Of a stretch of DNA of 64,000 nucleotides, positions 1-7,507 are shown one piece after another. The position numbers and the translations under genes were made by a program. Numbering within the stretch: the first letter of the stretch is position 1; every line of letters begins with the position of its first letter. Under the pieces are notes generated by a model. That model had not been told where the DNA came from, searched no databases, and saw nothing but the letters and a program-made list of their open reading frames with translations. This DNA comes from Novosphingobium guangzhouense (lineage in GTDB: Bacteria > Pseudomonadota > Alphaproteobacteria > Sphingomonadales > Sphingomonadaceae), in NCBI RefSeq assembly GCF_002896965.1, contig NZ_LYMM01000028.1, positions 1 through 64,000 of the forward strand, written 5' to 3'.

Positions 1-388
1 GCGGCAACCGCGGGTACCGAGCACTCCACGACCCGAACGGCAGACTTCGGCTCGTCGCCTAGGATGTTCTCAGTATTTCCAGCTTAGCGTTGTCTGGCGA
101 ACAAATCTTGAGGTGAGGCCTAGAACGGCTCCTATGTCCCCAGCAGGTGCCCGAGCTTTGCGGCTCTGAAGTCGAGCCCGACAGACGCACTTTTGGGCCT
201 CACGCCCCTTTTTGCAGGTAGCGCGTTCAGCCCCGTTGAGGGCGTGTACGTTTTCGGCCGCCGCGTTTTGGGGCGCCCCCCTTCCAGGAGACCAGACGGA
301 GGTGCCCGAACTCCAGTGGTAAGAGCCGCCGTATCGGGGCGATGTCGAGCACCTGCGCCGTTGGAACTGCTGCGGCAATATTTCGGCC
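1..388. other. Left-edge stretch with no supported gene
   Basis: All six frames were read. Open frames here are short, lack a convincing ribosome binding site and show no family I recognise. The first supported element is the MerR-type promoter at 389. The stretch may be a recombination remnant, because the promoter that follows is a near copy of the one at 37965-37995 but drives an unrelated gene. Confidence 0.5.
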
Positions 389-419
389 TTGACCTTGGAC
401 CATGGTCCTGCCCGTAAGA
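389..419 (+). promoter_or_regulatory. MerR-type promoter/operator upstream of FixJ-like gene
   Basis: A -35 TTGACC (389-394) is followed by a 19-bp spacer (395-413) and a weak -10 GTAAGA (414-419). The spacer holds the perfect 12-bp palindrome GGACCATGGTCC at 397-408. A long 19-bp spacer carrying a central dyad is the hallmark of MerR-family promoters. The same palindrome in the same spacer position lies at 37971-37989 before the merR gene at 37472-37951, so that regulator is the inferred ligand. The FixJ-like start codon lies about 57 bp downstream of the -10. Confidence 0.7.
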
Positions 420-475
420 GGCCTCCCCAATAGCGGTGCCTTTGCGGCGCGGCACTCCAGATCGATCCGAGGAGT

Positions 476-1111
476 ATGGGGAACAAGCGCGTCGTTCACA
501 TCGTCGATGACGAAGAGACAATCCGAAAGGCACTGCGATTCACGTTGCGTACCGCCGGCTTCGCCGTCGAGGCCTACGCTTCGGGGCCGGAGTTTCTGTC
601 GGCCGCGGGTGACGCTAAGAAAGGCTGCGTGATCCTCGACATGCACATGCCGGACATGGACGGCCTTCAGGTCCAGGTGGAGCTGACGCGACGCGGGATT
701 GATATGCCTGTCGTCATGCTCACCGGCAATGGCGATCCCACGCTCGCCGTGCAGGCAATGCAGGCGGGCGCTGCCGACTTTCTCGCCAAACCGGTCGAAA
801 AGGCCGCATTGCTTGGCGCGATCGACCGCGCCTTCAGCTCGCTGGAGAATATAACCGGGCGTGCCGCAGAACAGGCCGACGCGCTGTCGAAAGCCGCGAG
901 ACTGACGCAGCGCGAACGGGCCGTTCTTAGAGGGATTGCGCGAGGCTATCCCAATAGCTTTATCGCAGATGAACTCGGTACCACGCCGCGCACGGTCGAG
1001 CTGGATCGAGCCAGCCTGATGGTCAAACTGGGAGCCCAAAGTTTGCCCGACTTGCTACGGATCGCGTTTGCTGTGGACCTGAACGGATCGCCTGAGGACG
1101 ATCGCCATTAG
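476..1111 (+). CDS. FixJ/NarL-family response regulator
   Basis: A 211-residue two-domain response regulator. The receiver occupies about residues 1-120 with acidic D11/D12, phospho-acceptor D55 in the ILDMHMPDMDG segment, T83 and K105. A LuxR-type helix-turn-helix lies at about 140-200. It is closely similar in layout to FixJ at 12729-13352. The recognition helix region reads TVELDRASL where FixJ-type proteins usually have a histidine (TVEVHRASL), so its DNA preference may differ. The ATG at 476 follows an AGGAG only one base away, an unusually tight spacing. No histidine kinase lies beside it, so it is an orphan regulator, possibly served by the FixL at 11204. The MerR-type promoter at 389-419 suggests metal-responsive expression. 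Confidence 0.85.
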   Translation: MGNKRVVHIVDDEETIRKALRFTLRTAGFAVEAYASGPEFLSAAGDAKKGCVILDMHMPDMDGLQVQVELTRRGIDMPVVMLTGNGDPTLAVQAMQAGAADFLAKPVEKAALLGAIDRAFSSLENITGRAAEQADALSKAARLTQRERAVLRGIARGYPNSFIADELGTTPRTVELDRASLMVKLGAQSLPDLLRIAFAVDLNGSPEDDRH

Positions 1112-1137
1112 GCTTCACCATCCTGCGACATCGGACG

Positions 1138-1536
1138 TTATGCGGATCGGCCCGTGGCGAGTTCGGCAATGATCGGACAATCCGGCCGCGCGTCGCCGTG
1201 GCAGCGTTCGGCGAGATCGACCAGCGTGTCGCGCAGCGCCGTCAGCGCTGCCGCCTTGCGCTCGAATTCCTCGGCACGGGCCAGCGCAAGCCGCTTCACC
1301 TCGCCACTCGCGCGACCCGTATCCGCCCAAAGGCCGAGCAAAGTGCGGATCTCCTCGATCGGAAACCCCAGATCGCGCGCATTGGCGATGAACCGCAGGC
1401 GATGAAGATCGCGCTCGTCATAGTCGCGATAGCCCGCACCCCGGCGCGGCGGCGCCGGGATGAGGCCTATCTTCTCATAATGGCGGATCATCCGCTCCGA
1501 GACGCCGCTCCGCCGAGACGTCTCGCCGATGTTCAC
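1138..1536 (-). CDS. cueR: CueR-like Cu(I)-responsive MerR regulator
   Basis: A 132-residue MerR-family activator with an N-terminal winged helix (about 1-70), dimerisation helix and C-terminal metal loop. The Cu(I) ligands of CueR are present at the same numbers, C112 and C120 (CHGDARPDC), and S77 is conserved, which in this family marks monovalent Cu/Ag/Au sensors instead of divalent ones. The start is a GTG overlapping the TGA of the copper ATPase by four bases, so it is cotranslated with its main target. Expected role: cytoplasmic Cu(I) sensor that untwists the 19-bp-spacer promoter at 3916-3946. Confidence 0.93.
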   Translation of the reverse strand: MNIGETSRRSGVSERMIRHYEKIGLIPAPPRRGAGYRDYDERDLHRLRFIANARDLGFPIEEIRTLLGLWADTGRASGEVKRLALARAEEFERKAAALTALRDTLVDLAERCHGDARPDCPIIAELATGRSA

Positions 1537-3890
1537 AGCGCCTTCCGGTTGAGTCGCAGCGCGTTGGTGACCACGCTGACCGAGGAGAGCGCCATGGCGG
1601 CGGCCGCGATGATCGGCGAGAGCAGGATGCCGAACAGCGGATAGAGCGCGCCCGCCGCCACCGGCACGCCCGCGACATTGTAGATGAAGGCGAAGACGAG
1701 GTTCTGGCGGATGTTCGACATGGTCGCCTGGCTGAGCTTACGCGCCCGGACGATGCCGGTGAGGTCGCCCTTGAGCAGGGTCACGCCCGCGCTCTCGATG
1801 GCGACGTCGGTGCCCGAGCCCATGGCGATGCCGACATCGGCGGCGGCCAGCGCGGGGGCGTCGTTGACACCGTCGCCGGCCATGGCGACCACCCGCCCCT
1901 CGCGCTTGAACTTGGCGACCACGGCGCTTTTCTGATCGGGCAGCACCTCGGCTTCGACCTCGTCGATGCCCAGGCGCCGGGCGACCGCTTCCGCTGTCGT
2001 GCGGTTGTCGCCGGTCAGCATGACCACGCGAATACCCTCCGCCTTGAGCGCGGCGAGCGCTTCTGGCGTCGTGGCCTTCACCGGATCGGCGATGGCGAAG
2101 GCACCGCCGACGGTGCCGTCGATTCCGATGAAGATTGCGGTGGCGCCATCGCGTCGCAGTGCGTCGGCCTGGCCGGCGAGCGCCTCGGTGGCGACGCCCT
2201 CGTCGGCGAGGAACCGCGCATTGCCGAGGACGATGCGCCGCCCTTCGACCGTACCGAGCGCGCCGCGCCCGGTCGGCGAGTCGAAGTCGGTGACGTCGCT
2301 CGTGGCGATGGCGCGATCCTTCGCAGCCTCGACGATCGCCAGCGCGAGCGGATGTTCGGAAGCCCGTTCGACCGAGGCGGCAAGCCGCAGCAACTCGGCT
2401 TCGTCGAAGCCGGGCGCCGGCACGACCTGGGTGACGGCAGGGCGGCCTTCGGTCAGCGTGCCTGTCTTGTCGACGACGAGCGTGTCGACCTTCTCCATAT
2501 GCTCGAGCGCTTCGGCATTCTTGATAAGGACGCCGAGTCCGGCGCCGCGGCCGACGCCCACCATGATCGACATCGGCGTGGCGAGACCCAGTGCACAGGG
2601 ACAGGCGATGATCAGCACGGCGACCGCCGCCACCAGCCCATAGGCGAAGCGCGGCTCGGGGCCCCAGATACCCCAGGCGATAAACGCGACCACCGCAACC
2701 GCGATGACCACGGGCACGAACCAGCCCGACACCTGATCGGCCATGCGCTGGATCGGCGCGCGCGAGCGCTGCGCCTCGGCGACCATCTGGACAATCCGCG
2801 CAAGCATGGTGTCGCGTCCGACCTTGTCGGCGACGATCACCAGCGCGCCGGTCTGGTTGAGCGTGCCGCCGATCACCGTGTCGGCCTTGGCCTTGGTGAC
2901 GGGCATGGACTCACCGGTGACCATCGACTCGTCGAGCGAGGAACGGCCGTCCTCGACCACGCCATCGACCGGCACCTTCTCGCCGGGACGCACACGCAGG
3001 CGGTCGCCGACCGCAACGAGATCGAGGCTGATTTCCTCTTCACTGCCATCGGAACCGATCCGGCGCGCGGTCTTTGGCGCAAGGTTAAGCAGCGCCTTGA
3101 TCGCGCCCGAGGTCCGCTCGCGCGCGCGCAGTTCGAGCATCTGGCCGAGCAGCACGAGGACAGTGATCACCGCGGCCGCCTCGAAATAGACGGCAACCAT
3201 GCCGTCCTCTCCGCGGAAGGCGGGCGGGAACAGCTGGGGCGCGAGCGTCGCGACGACGCTGTAGATCCAGGCGACCCCGGTCCCCATCGCGATCAGGGTG
3301 AACATGTTGAGGTTGCGGGTCTTGAGCGAGGCCCAGCCACGCTCGAAGAAGGGCCAGCCCGCCCAGAGCACGACGGGTGTCGCCAGCACGAACTGGATCC
3401 ATACCGAGATCGACATCGGCACGAGGCGATGGATCGCGGGAAAGAGATGCGCGCCCATCTCGAGGATCAGCACCGGGAGGGCCAGCATCAGGCCGACCCG
3501 GAAGCGCCGTGTGAAATCGACCAGCTCATGGCTGGGGCCGCTGTCGGCAGTCACGGTCGCGGGCTCGAGCGCCATGCCGCAGATCGGACAGGATCCGGGA
3601 TGGTCCTGCCGGATCTCTGGATGCATCGGGCAGGTCCAGATCGTGCCTTCGGGCGCCGCGACCGGCGGCGCTGGCGGGCCGAGATAGCGCTCGGGATCGG
3701 CGATGAATTTGGTCCGGCAGCCCGCGCTACAGAAATGATAGCGTTCACCGCCATGCTCGGCTTGATGCGCCGTGGTCGCCGGGTCGACGGTCATGCCGCA
3801 GACCGGGTCCTTGACGCCGGTCGCCGCTTTCGCGGCGCTGTGGCCGCCGCAGCAACCGCCGCCATGCGCCGCTCCATGTGTCTCGTTCAT
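1533..3890 (-). CDS. Copper-exporting P1B-1-type ATPase with YHS and HMBD N-terminus
   Basis: About 785 residues. It uses ATP to move Cu(I)/Ag(I) from cytoplasm to periplasm. The N-terminus is His/Cys-rich, then a YHS domain (DPVCGM, later YHFCSAGC), then a heavy-metal-binding segment (CPMHPEI and [10 protein letters not shown]), in place of classical HMA repeats. The core has eight membrane segments, CPC in [13 protein letters not shown], the phosphorylation site DKTGTLTEG, an SEHPLA motif and GDGVNDAP. The start at 3890 has AAGGAG 8 bases upstream; the longer open frame to 3998 lacks support. It is expressed from the CueR-type promoter at 3916-3946 and cotranslated with cueR. Other names in use are copA, actP and copF; no symbol is assigned, to avoid confusion with the multicopper oxidase copA. 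Confidence 0.94.
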   Translation of the reverse strand: MNETHGAAHGGGCCGGHSAAKAATGVKDPVCGMTVDPATTAHQAEHGGERYHFCSAGCRTKFIADPERYLGPPAPPVAAPEGTIWTCPMHPEIRQDHPGSCPICGMALEPATVTADSGPSHELVDFTRRFRVGLMLALPVLILEMGAHLFPAIHRLVPMSISVWIQFVLATPVVLWAGWPFFERGWASLKTRNLNMFTLIAMGTGVAWIYSVVATLAPQLFPPAFRGEDGMVAVYFEAAAVITVLVLLGQMLELRARERTSGAIKALLNLAPKTARRIGSDGSEEEISLDLVAVGDRLRVRPGEKVPVDGVVEDGRSSLDESMVTGESMPVTKAKADTVIGGTLNQTGALVIVADKVGRDTMLARIVQMVAEAQRSRAPIQRMADQVSGWFVPVVIAVAVVAFIAWGIWGPEPRFAYGLVAAVAVLIIACPCALGLATPMSIMVGVGRGAGLGVLIKNAEALEHMEKVDTLVVDKTGTLTEGRPAVTQVVPAPGFDEAELLRLAASVERASEHPLALAIVEAAKDRAIATSDVTDFDSPTGRGALGTVEGRRIVLGNARFLADEGVATEALAGQADALRRDGATAIFIGIDGTVGGAFAIADPVKATTPEALAALKAEGIRVVMLTGDNRTTAEAVARRLGIDEVEAEVLPDQKSAVVAKFKREGRVVAMAGDGVNDAPALAAADVGIAMGSGTDVAIESAGVTLLKGDLTGIVRARKLSQATMSNIRQNLVFAFIYNVAGVPVAAGALYPLFGILLSPIIAAAAMALSSVSVVTNALRLNRKAL

Positions 3891-3915
3891 CGCCTTGCTC
3901 CTTTCGACGCCTGAC

Positions 3916-3952
3916 GATCTAGGGTCTGACACCGTGTCAGGGTCAATACGTA
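3916..3952 (-). promoter_or_regulatory. CueR-type promoter of the copper ATPase
   Basis: Read on the minus strand: -35 TTGACC (3946-3941), 19-bp spacer (3940-3922) and -10 TAGATC (3921-3916). The spacer holds a 15-bp dyad CTGACACCGTGTCAG (3926-3940). This is the standard CueR architecture and points at the ATPase start at 3890. Directly upstream of the -35 lies TACGTA (3947-3952), the same hexamer found before several small exported genes of this window, so a second regulator may act here. Confidence 0.85.
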
Positions 3953-3997
3953 ATCGCCTAAGCGGACAAATCGGCGGGCCCGTTCGCCTGGCCGCCA

Positions 3998-4672
3998 TCA
4001 GCCAAGGTCATTGGCAACCGTAAGGCCGTGGTCCTGCGCCGGTCGATGCGCCGTAAACAAGTCGATCGCGCCGGTGATGGTCAAAAGCCGAAACGTCTCG
4101 GCCACATGCCTGAAGCCGGCCGCCGCGATCAGGCCGGGGAGCACGCCGTCGGCATTGGGCCGGGTATCATCGATGCCATCGAGCCGCTGCACGGTCAGGC
4201 GGAAGGCAAGCCGCATGAAACCCTGCTGGCGGCCATAATCGGCGATCACCAGGCGCCCACCCGGGCGCAGCATGGCGAACATGGCGCGCAGGGTTGCCGC
4301 CTTCTCCCTGACCGGCATCTGATGCAGCACGAGACTCGACACGACAGCGTCGGCGGTACCCGGGGCCACGTCCCTGGCAAATCCCTGACGCCAGTCGATA
4401 TCGGCCCGCCGCACAGCGGCCTTGTGCCGCGCGATGTCGAGCGCCTCGGCATCGGGATCGAGACCGATCACCTGCGTCCTGGGCTCGGCTTGCTTAAGCA
4501 TCAGCGCGAAGCTGCCGGTGCCACAGCCGACGTCGACGACCGTCTCACCGGCTTTGGGCGCCAGGGCGGCGAGCATGGCGGCACGCCACCGCTTCTCCCG
4601 CGTCCACAGGCGGATCGCGCGATCATAGTCTTTCGTCGATCCGGTCCCGAGCGGCGGGGTGTAGGATTGCAT
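3998..4672 (-). CDS. Class I SAM-dependent methyltransferase
   Basis: 224 residues with a Rossmann-type AdoMet fold. Motif I is [10 protein letters not shown] (about 47-56), the acidic motif II residue is in [10 protein letters not shown] and the post-motif region is [10 protein letters not shown]. It resembles UbiE/Cyc-type methyltransferases by sequence style. The substrate cannot be told from sequence. It lies 36 bp after copD on the same strand, so it is probably the third gene of the copC-copD transcript, between the periplasmic copper proteins and the copper ATPase. The ATG at 4672 follows a GGGAGAAG-type ribosome site. Confidence 0.8.
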   Translation of the reverse strand: MQSYTPPLGTGSTKDYDRAIRLWTREKRWRAAMLAALAPKAGETVVDVGCGTGSFALMLKQAEPRTQVIGLDPDAEALDIARHKAAVRRADIDWRQGFARDVAPGTADAVVSSLVLHQMPVREKAATLRAMFAMLRPGGRLVIADYGRQQGFMRLAFRLTVQRLDGIDDTRPNADGVLPGLIAAAGFRHVAETFRLLTITGAIDLFTAHRPAQDHGLTVANDLG

Positions 4673-4708
4673 AGGCTTCTCCCAACGCGAGGCGTCCGAA
4701 ACGATAAG

Positions 4709-5653
4709 CTACATCGACATGGGCGGCGATAGTGTCCCCAGCCAGGCGACGAGCCCGAGAATGACGATCGCAAGACCGCCTTCGACGACGAGGCTCGCGC
4801 GCAGCAGCGCCTGCGCCCGTGGCGCGTCCTCTTCCTCGATCGCCTGCGCAAGTGCCGGGGTCAGGCGATAACGGTTGAGCGCGGCCAGGCCCAGCATGCC
4901 GGCGAACAGCAGCAGCTTGGCGATGAGCAGCAGGCCGTAGGTCGACTGCCCGAGCGAGGCGATGTTGCCCGGACCGACGAGGAACCAGCCGTTCACCGTC
5001 CCGGTCAGGATCAGCAGGGCGACGATGATCGTGCCGACGAGGGAGAAGCCCCGCAACGCTTCCTCGGCGAGCGTGACCCGGTCCATGTCTTGAGCGGCGA
5101 GATCGTCGGTTGCGAGCCTGGGAAGTACCAGCGCGAGGAATGCGGCAAGCGCGCCGACCCAGGCGCCGGCGGCGAGCAGATGGATGAGATCGGCCCCCAG
5201 TTGCAGCCAGCCCGCCTCGCCTTCGCCAGCCGCGCCATGCCCGCTCCAGGCGAGGGTCGCGAGTGCGACCGCGCCTGCCAGAGTGGAGGCGATGAAGGCA
5301 GGACGGGATTGCCGGCGATAGAAGGGGATGGAGAGCAGAAGAACGAGGAGCGCGACGAGGCGCGCCTTCAGCGCCGTTCCCATGGACGTGCCGTTGAACA
5401 GCTCTGCGACCATGGAAAGATCAGGCTGGGTGAGCGGCAGCCCGGTCATGGCCGCTGCCTGCAACGCGAACCCCAGCGCCGACAGCAGGAGGGCGAGACA
5501 GGCGAGACCGGCCACCATTGCTACCATCGGCAGATGCCGCTGTACCATCCGGCCGCCGCCGGGCGCATAGAGCGCGAACAGCGGCAGGCCGAACAACAGG
5601 CCGAGATCGACGTAGAGCGCCCAGCGGACGGCGACGAGTGCCACGTCGTTCAT
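4709..5653 (-). CDS. copD: CopD family copper-resistance membrane protein
   Basis: 314 residues, almost entirely hydrophobic, with about eight membrane helices and conserved-looking polar residues near the helix ends. CopD proteins sit in the inner membrane and work with periplasmic CopC in copper uptake or relay. It starts 4 bp after the copC stop, so the pair is cotranslated. The family is usually 290-320 residues, so this copy is full length. Expression is predicted from the ECF-type promoter at 6066-6092. Confidence 0.9.
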   Translation of the reverse strand: MNDVALVAVRWALYVDLGLLFGLPLFALYAPGGGRMVQRHLPMVAMVAGLACLALLLSALGFALQAAAMTGLPLTQPDLSMVAELFNGTSMGTALKARLVALLVLLLSIPFYRRQSRPAFIASTLAGAVALATLAWSGHGAAGEGEAGWLQLGADLIHLLAAGAWVGALAAFLALVLPRLATDDLAAQDMDRVTLAEEALRGFSLVGTIIVALLILTGTVNGWFLVGPGNIASLGQSTYGLLLIAKLLLFAGMLGLAALNRYRLTPALAQAIEEEDAPRAQALLRASLVVEGGLAIVILGLVAWLGTLSPPMSM

Positions 5654-5657
5654 GGCG

Positions 5658-6035
5658 TCACTTGACGGTAAAGGCGAGATTGCCCTGGATGCGGTGCGTG
5701 TCGGTCGAGACGACGTGCCAGGCGACCTGATAGCTGCCCGCCATGAGCGGCTTGGCGAGCGTCAGCACGAGCGTCTTGTCGCCTTCGACGGACGTCTTGA
5801 AGCCGGTTACCGCCATGCGGTGGTTGGGCATGCCGGGCATGCCGGTCATCACGATCTCGGCGCCCGACAGCTTCGGCATCAGACCTTCACTGAAGGTGAG
5901 CGTGATACGCGACGGCGCCGGGACGCTGGCGTTGGCGGCGGGCGTCGAGGACACGAGCTTGGGATGGGCGTAGGCCGGAGCAGAAACACTCAGGCCGACG
6001 GCGGCGATGGCTGCGAGCGGCGAAAAGAAGCGCAT
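5658..6035 (-). CDS. copC: CopC periplasmic copper-binding protein
   Basis: 125 residues. The first 23 form a signal peptide ending AYA, so the mature protein begins with His, the N-terminal Cu(II) ligand of CopC proteins. The mature part is a CopC beta-barrel with a Met-rich stretch (MTGMPGMPNHRM) that could bind Cu(I) and a late VSTDTHRIQG segment with the family histidine. The start at 6035 has AGGAG upstream. It heads the copC-copD-methyltransferase transcript. Confidence 0.93.
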   Translation of the reverse strand: MRFFSPLAAIAAVGLSVSAPAYAHPKLVSSTPAANASVPAPSRITLTFSEGLMPKLSGAEIVMTGMPGMPNHRMAVTGFKTSVEGDKTLVLTLAKPLMAGSYQVAWHVVSTDTHRIQGNLAFTVK

Positions 6036-6065
6036 TTGGACATTCTCCTGTCAGTGACATGAGAG

Positions 6066-6092
6066 AATACGCAGCCGCGACCTGCACCCCTC
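6066..6092 (-). promoter_or_regulatory. ECF-type promoter of copC
   Basis: On the minus strand: GAGGGG (6092-6087), 15-bp spacer, CGTATT (6071-6066), with the spacer ending in CTG, so TGCGTATT overall. The same arrangement occurs before the anti-sigma gene, copA, the TonB operon and copG. It lies about 30 bp upstream of the copC start. I infer recognition by the ECF sigma factor at 6874-7440. Confidence 0.75.
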
Positions 6093-6116
6093 GCAATTTT
6101 CTTTTTGTTCCCGGAC

Positions 6117-6143
6117 AAGGGTTAGAAGACCACCCTGCGTATT
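6117..6143 (+). promoter_or_regulatory. ECF-type autoregulatory promoter of the cnrYXH-like genes
   Basis: AAGGGT (6117-6122), 15-bp spacer and CGTATT (6138-6143) preceded by TG. It matches the copC and copA promoters at the same spacing and lies 25 bp upstream of the anti-sigma start codon. ECF sigma operons commonly drive themselves, which is the expected wiring here. Confidence 0.7.
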
Positions 6144-6167
6144 GAGAAGAGAAGACGGAGAAACATC

Positions 6168-6437
6168 ATGGACCACCTCGACGACATGCTCAGCCGGTTG
6201 CGGGAAGCCCCCCTCGATCCCCGGCTTGCCGGGCTGGACAGCCGCGTCATGGCCGAGATCGCCCGGCTCCAGGCCATGCCGCGCCTGAGCGCCACGACCT
6301 TCGGTGTCGCAGCCGCGGTCGCGCTCTTCATCGGCATCGCCGGTTCCGCGGTGCCAGTGCGTTCGGCAGATGCTGCGGCATCGCCCTTCGACGCGCGGCT
6401 CGCGCTCGCTCCTTCGACGCTGCTGAGCGCGCAATGA
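6168..6437 (+). CDS. CnrY-like membrane anti-sigma factor
   Basis: 89 residues: a charged cytoplasmic stretch (1-42), one membrane helix (about 43-62) and a short periplasmic tail. Size, topology and position as first gene before a periplasmic sensor and an ECF sigma factor match CnrY of Cupriavidus, which holds the sigma factor at the membrane. Sequence alone would not identify it, because such proteins diverge quickly; the context carries the call. The start has GGAG upstream, and the stop overlaps the start of the sensor gene. Confidence 0.75.
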   Translation: MDHLDDMLSRLREAPLDPRLAGLDSRVMAEIARLQAMPRLSATTFGVAAAVALFIGIAGSAVPVRSADAAASPFDARLALAPSTLLSAQ

Positions 6438-6877
6438 TGCGCGATCGCCGCGGCCTTCTCCTTCTCGTGCTGCTGACGTTTGTTGCGGCAGTAGCGGGGG
6501 TCGTGATCGGCCGGCTCTATGTCGTGCCGGCGCCCCCTGTCGAGAATGAGCTGCACGACCTGCTCCATCGCGATCTCAAGCTGGATAGCGCGCAACATGC
6601 ACGGCTCGAGGCTATCGAAGCCCGCTACGCCATCCGCCGACAGGCCCTGGAAGCGGAACTGCGCGCCGACAATGCATGGCTCGCGCAGGCCATCAGGTCG
6701 GAACATGGCTATGGGCCTCAGGTCTCCGCCGCCGTCGACCGGTCACACCAGGCGATGGGCGCGCTGCAGAAGGAAACGCTCGAGCATATCTTCGCGATGC
6801 GTGCGGTGCTCCGCCCCGACCAGACGGTGAAGTTCGACGACGCCGTCGTGAAAGCGCTGACGGCCGAGAAAAAATGA
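6434..6877 (+). CDS. CnrX-like periplasmic heavy-metal sensor
   Basis: 147 residues with an N-terminal membrane anchor (about 8-28) and a periplasmic four-helix bundle. The metal ligands of CnrX (H42, H46, E63, H119, M123) are matched one number lower: H41 and H45 in ELHDLLH, E62, and H118/M122 in EHIFAM. It therefore probably binds a metal in the periplasm and signals release of the sigma factor through the anti-sigma protein. CnrX itself responds to Ni and Co; here all neighbours are copper genes. It overlaps the upstream and downstream genes by four bases. Confidence 0.85.
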   Translation: MMRDRRGLLLLVLLTFVAAVAGVVIGRLYVVPAPPVENELHDLLHRDLKLDSAQHARLEAIEARYAIRRQALEAELRADNAWLAQAIRSEHGYGPQVSAAVDRSHQAMGALQKETLEHIFAMRAVLRPDQTVKFDDAVVKALTAEKK

Positions 6878-7440
6878 CGCTCCACCTCCCCGACTGCTCG
6901 GACGGGGAGCTTGCGGCTCTGGCGCTGGGGGGCCGGCAAGCGGCCTATGGCGAGCTGGTCCGCCGGCATCAGGGCTGGGTACACCGTCTCGTGCGCAGCC
7001 ATGTCGGTAGCCCCGACGAGGCGCTCGACGTCACTCAGGCGAGCTTCGTGGCCGCCTTTTCCGCGCTCAGCCGCTATGATGGGACGCGGCCCTTCCCGGT
7101 CTGGATGTCGCGGATCGTCATCAACAAATGCCACGACTGGCGCCGTCGCCGTGCGGTCCGCAATTTCTTTTCCTTCGCCCTTCCTCTGGGCGAAGCCGAA
7201 CATATCGTCGACGACGCCCCCTCGGCCGACCGCGCCCTGGATGCCGAACAGCAACTCGCCGAGGCGATGACGGCGATCGCCGCCCTGCCCGCCTCGCTCA
7301 AGGACACGCTCATCCTGCGGACGATCGACGAGAAATCGGAAGCCGAAACCGCCGAGATCCTCGGCATCTCCCAGAAGGCCGTCGAGACCCGCCTCTACCG
7401 CGCCCGGGCGCGCCTCGCGGAAAGTTTGAAGAAAGTTTGA
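6874..7440 (+). CDS. ECF RNA polymerase sigma factor, CnrH-like
   Basis: 188 residues from the ATG at 6874, which overlaps the sensor stop. Sigma-2 lies at about 20-90 (DVTQASFVAAFSAL, then the WMSRIVINKC segment) and sigma-4 at about 130-185 (LRTIDEKSEAETAEILGIS, VETRLYRARARL). A longer reading to 6676 runs antiparallel to nothing useful and overlaps the sensor gene, so it was rejected. With the two upstream genes it forms a YXH order identical to cnrYXH. Predicted regulon: the five TGCGTAT-type promoters listed here. The promoter of copA overlaps the last codons of this gene. Confidence 0.9.
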   Translation: MTLHLPDCSDGELAALALGGRQAAYGELVRRHQGWVHRLVRSHVGSPDEALDVTQASFVAAFSALSRYDGTRPFPVWMSRIVINKCHDWRRRRAVRNFFSFALPLGEAEHIVDDAPSADRALDAEQQLAEAMTAIAALPASLKDTLILRTIDEKSEAETAEILGISQKAVETRLYRARARLAESLKKV

Positions 7441-7465
7441 GGGGCAGGCGGGTGGGCTGCGTATT
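7439..7465 (+). promoter_or_regulatory. ECF-type promoter of copAB
   Basis: GAGGGG (7439-7444), 15-bp spacer and CGTATT (7460-7465) with GGCTG directly before it. The copC promoter shares the hexamers, the spacing and the same GGCTG. The -35 overlaps the stop codon of the ECF sigma gene; the copA start is 42 bp downstream of the -10. Confidence 0.75.
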
Positions 7466-7507
7466 TCCAATAGGTCCGCCCTCTTTCCGCAAGCTGAGAC
7501 AAACCGA

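Noticed and set aside
2352..3914. A 520-codon plus-strand open frame
   Set aside because: Antisense to the copper ATPase with its CPC, DKTGT and GDGVND motifs.
3945..3971. ECF-type promoter at CGTATT before the copper ATPase
   Set aside because: The hexamer at the right distance is ATTTGT. The CueR-type promoter explains the gene.
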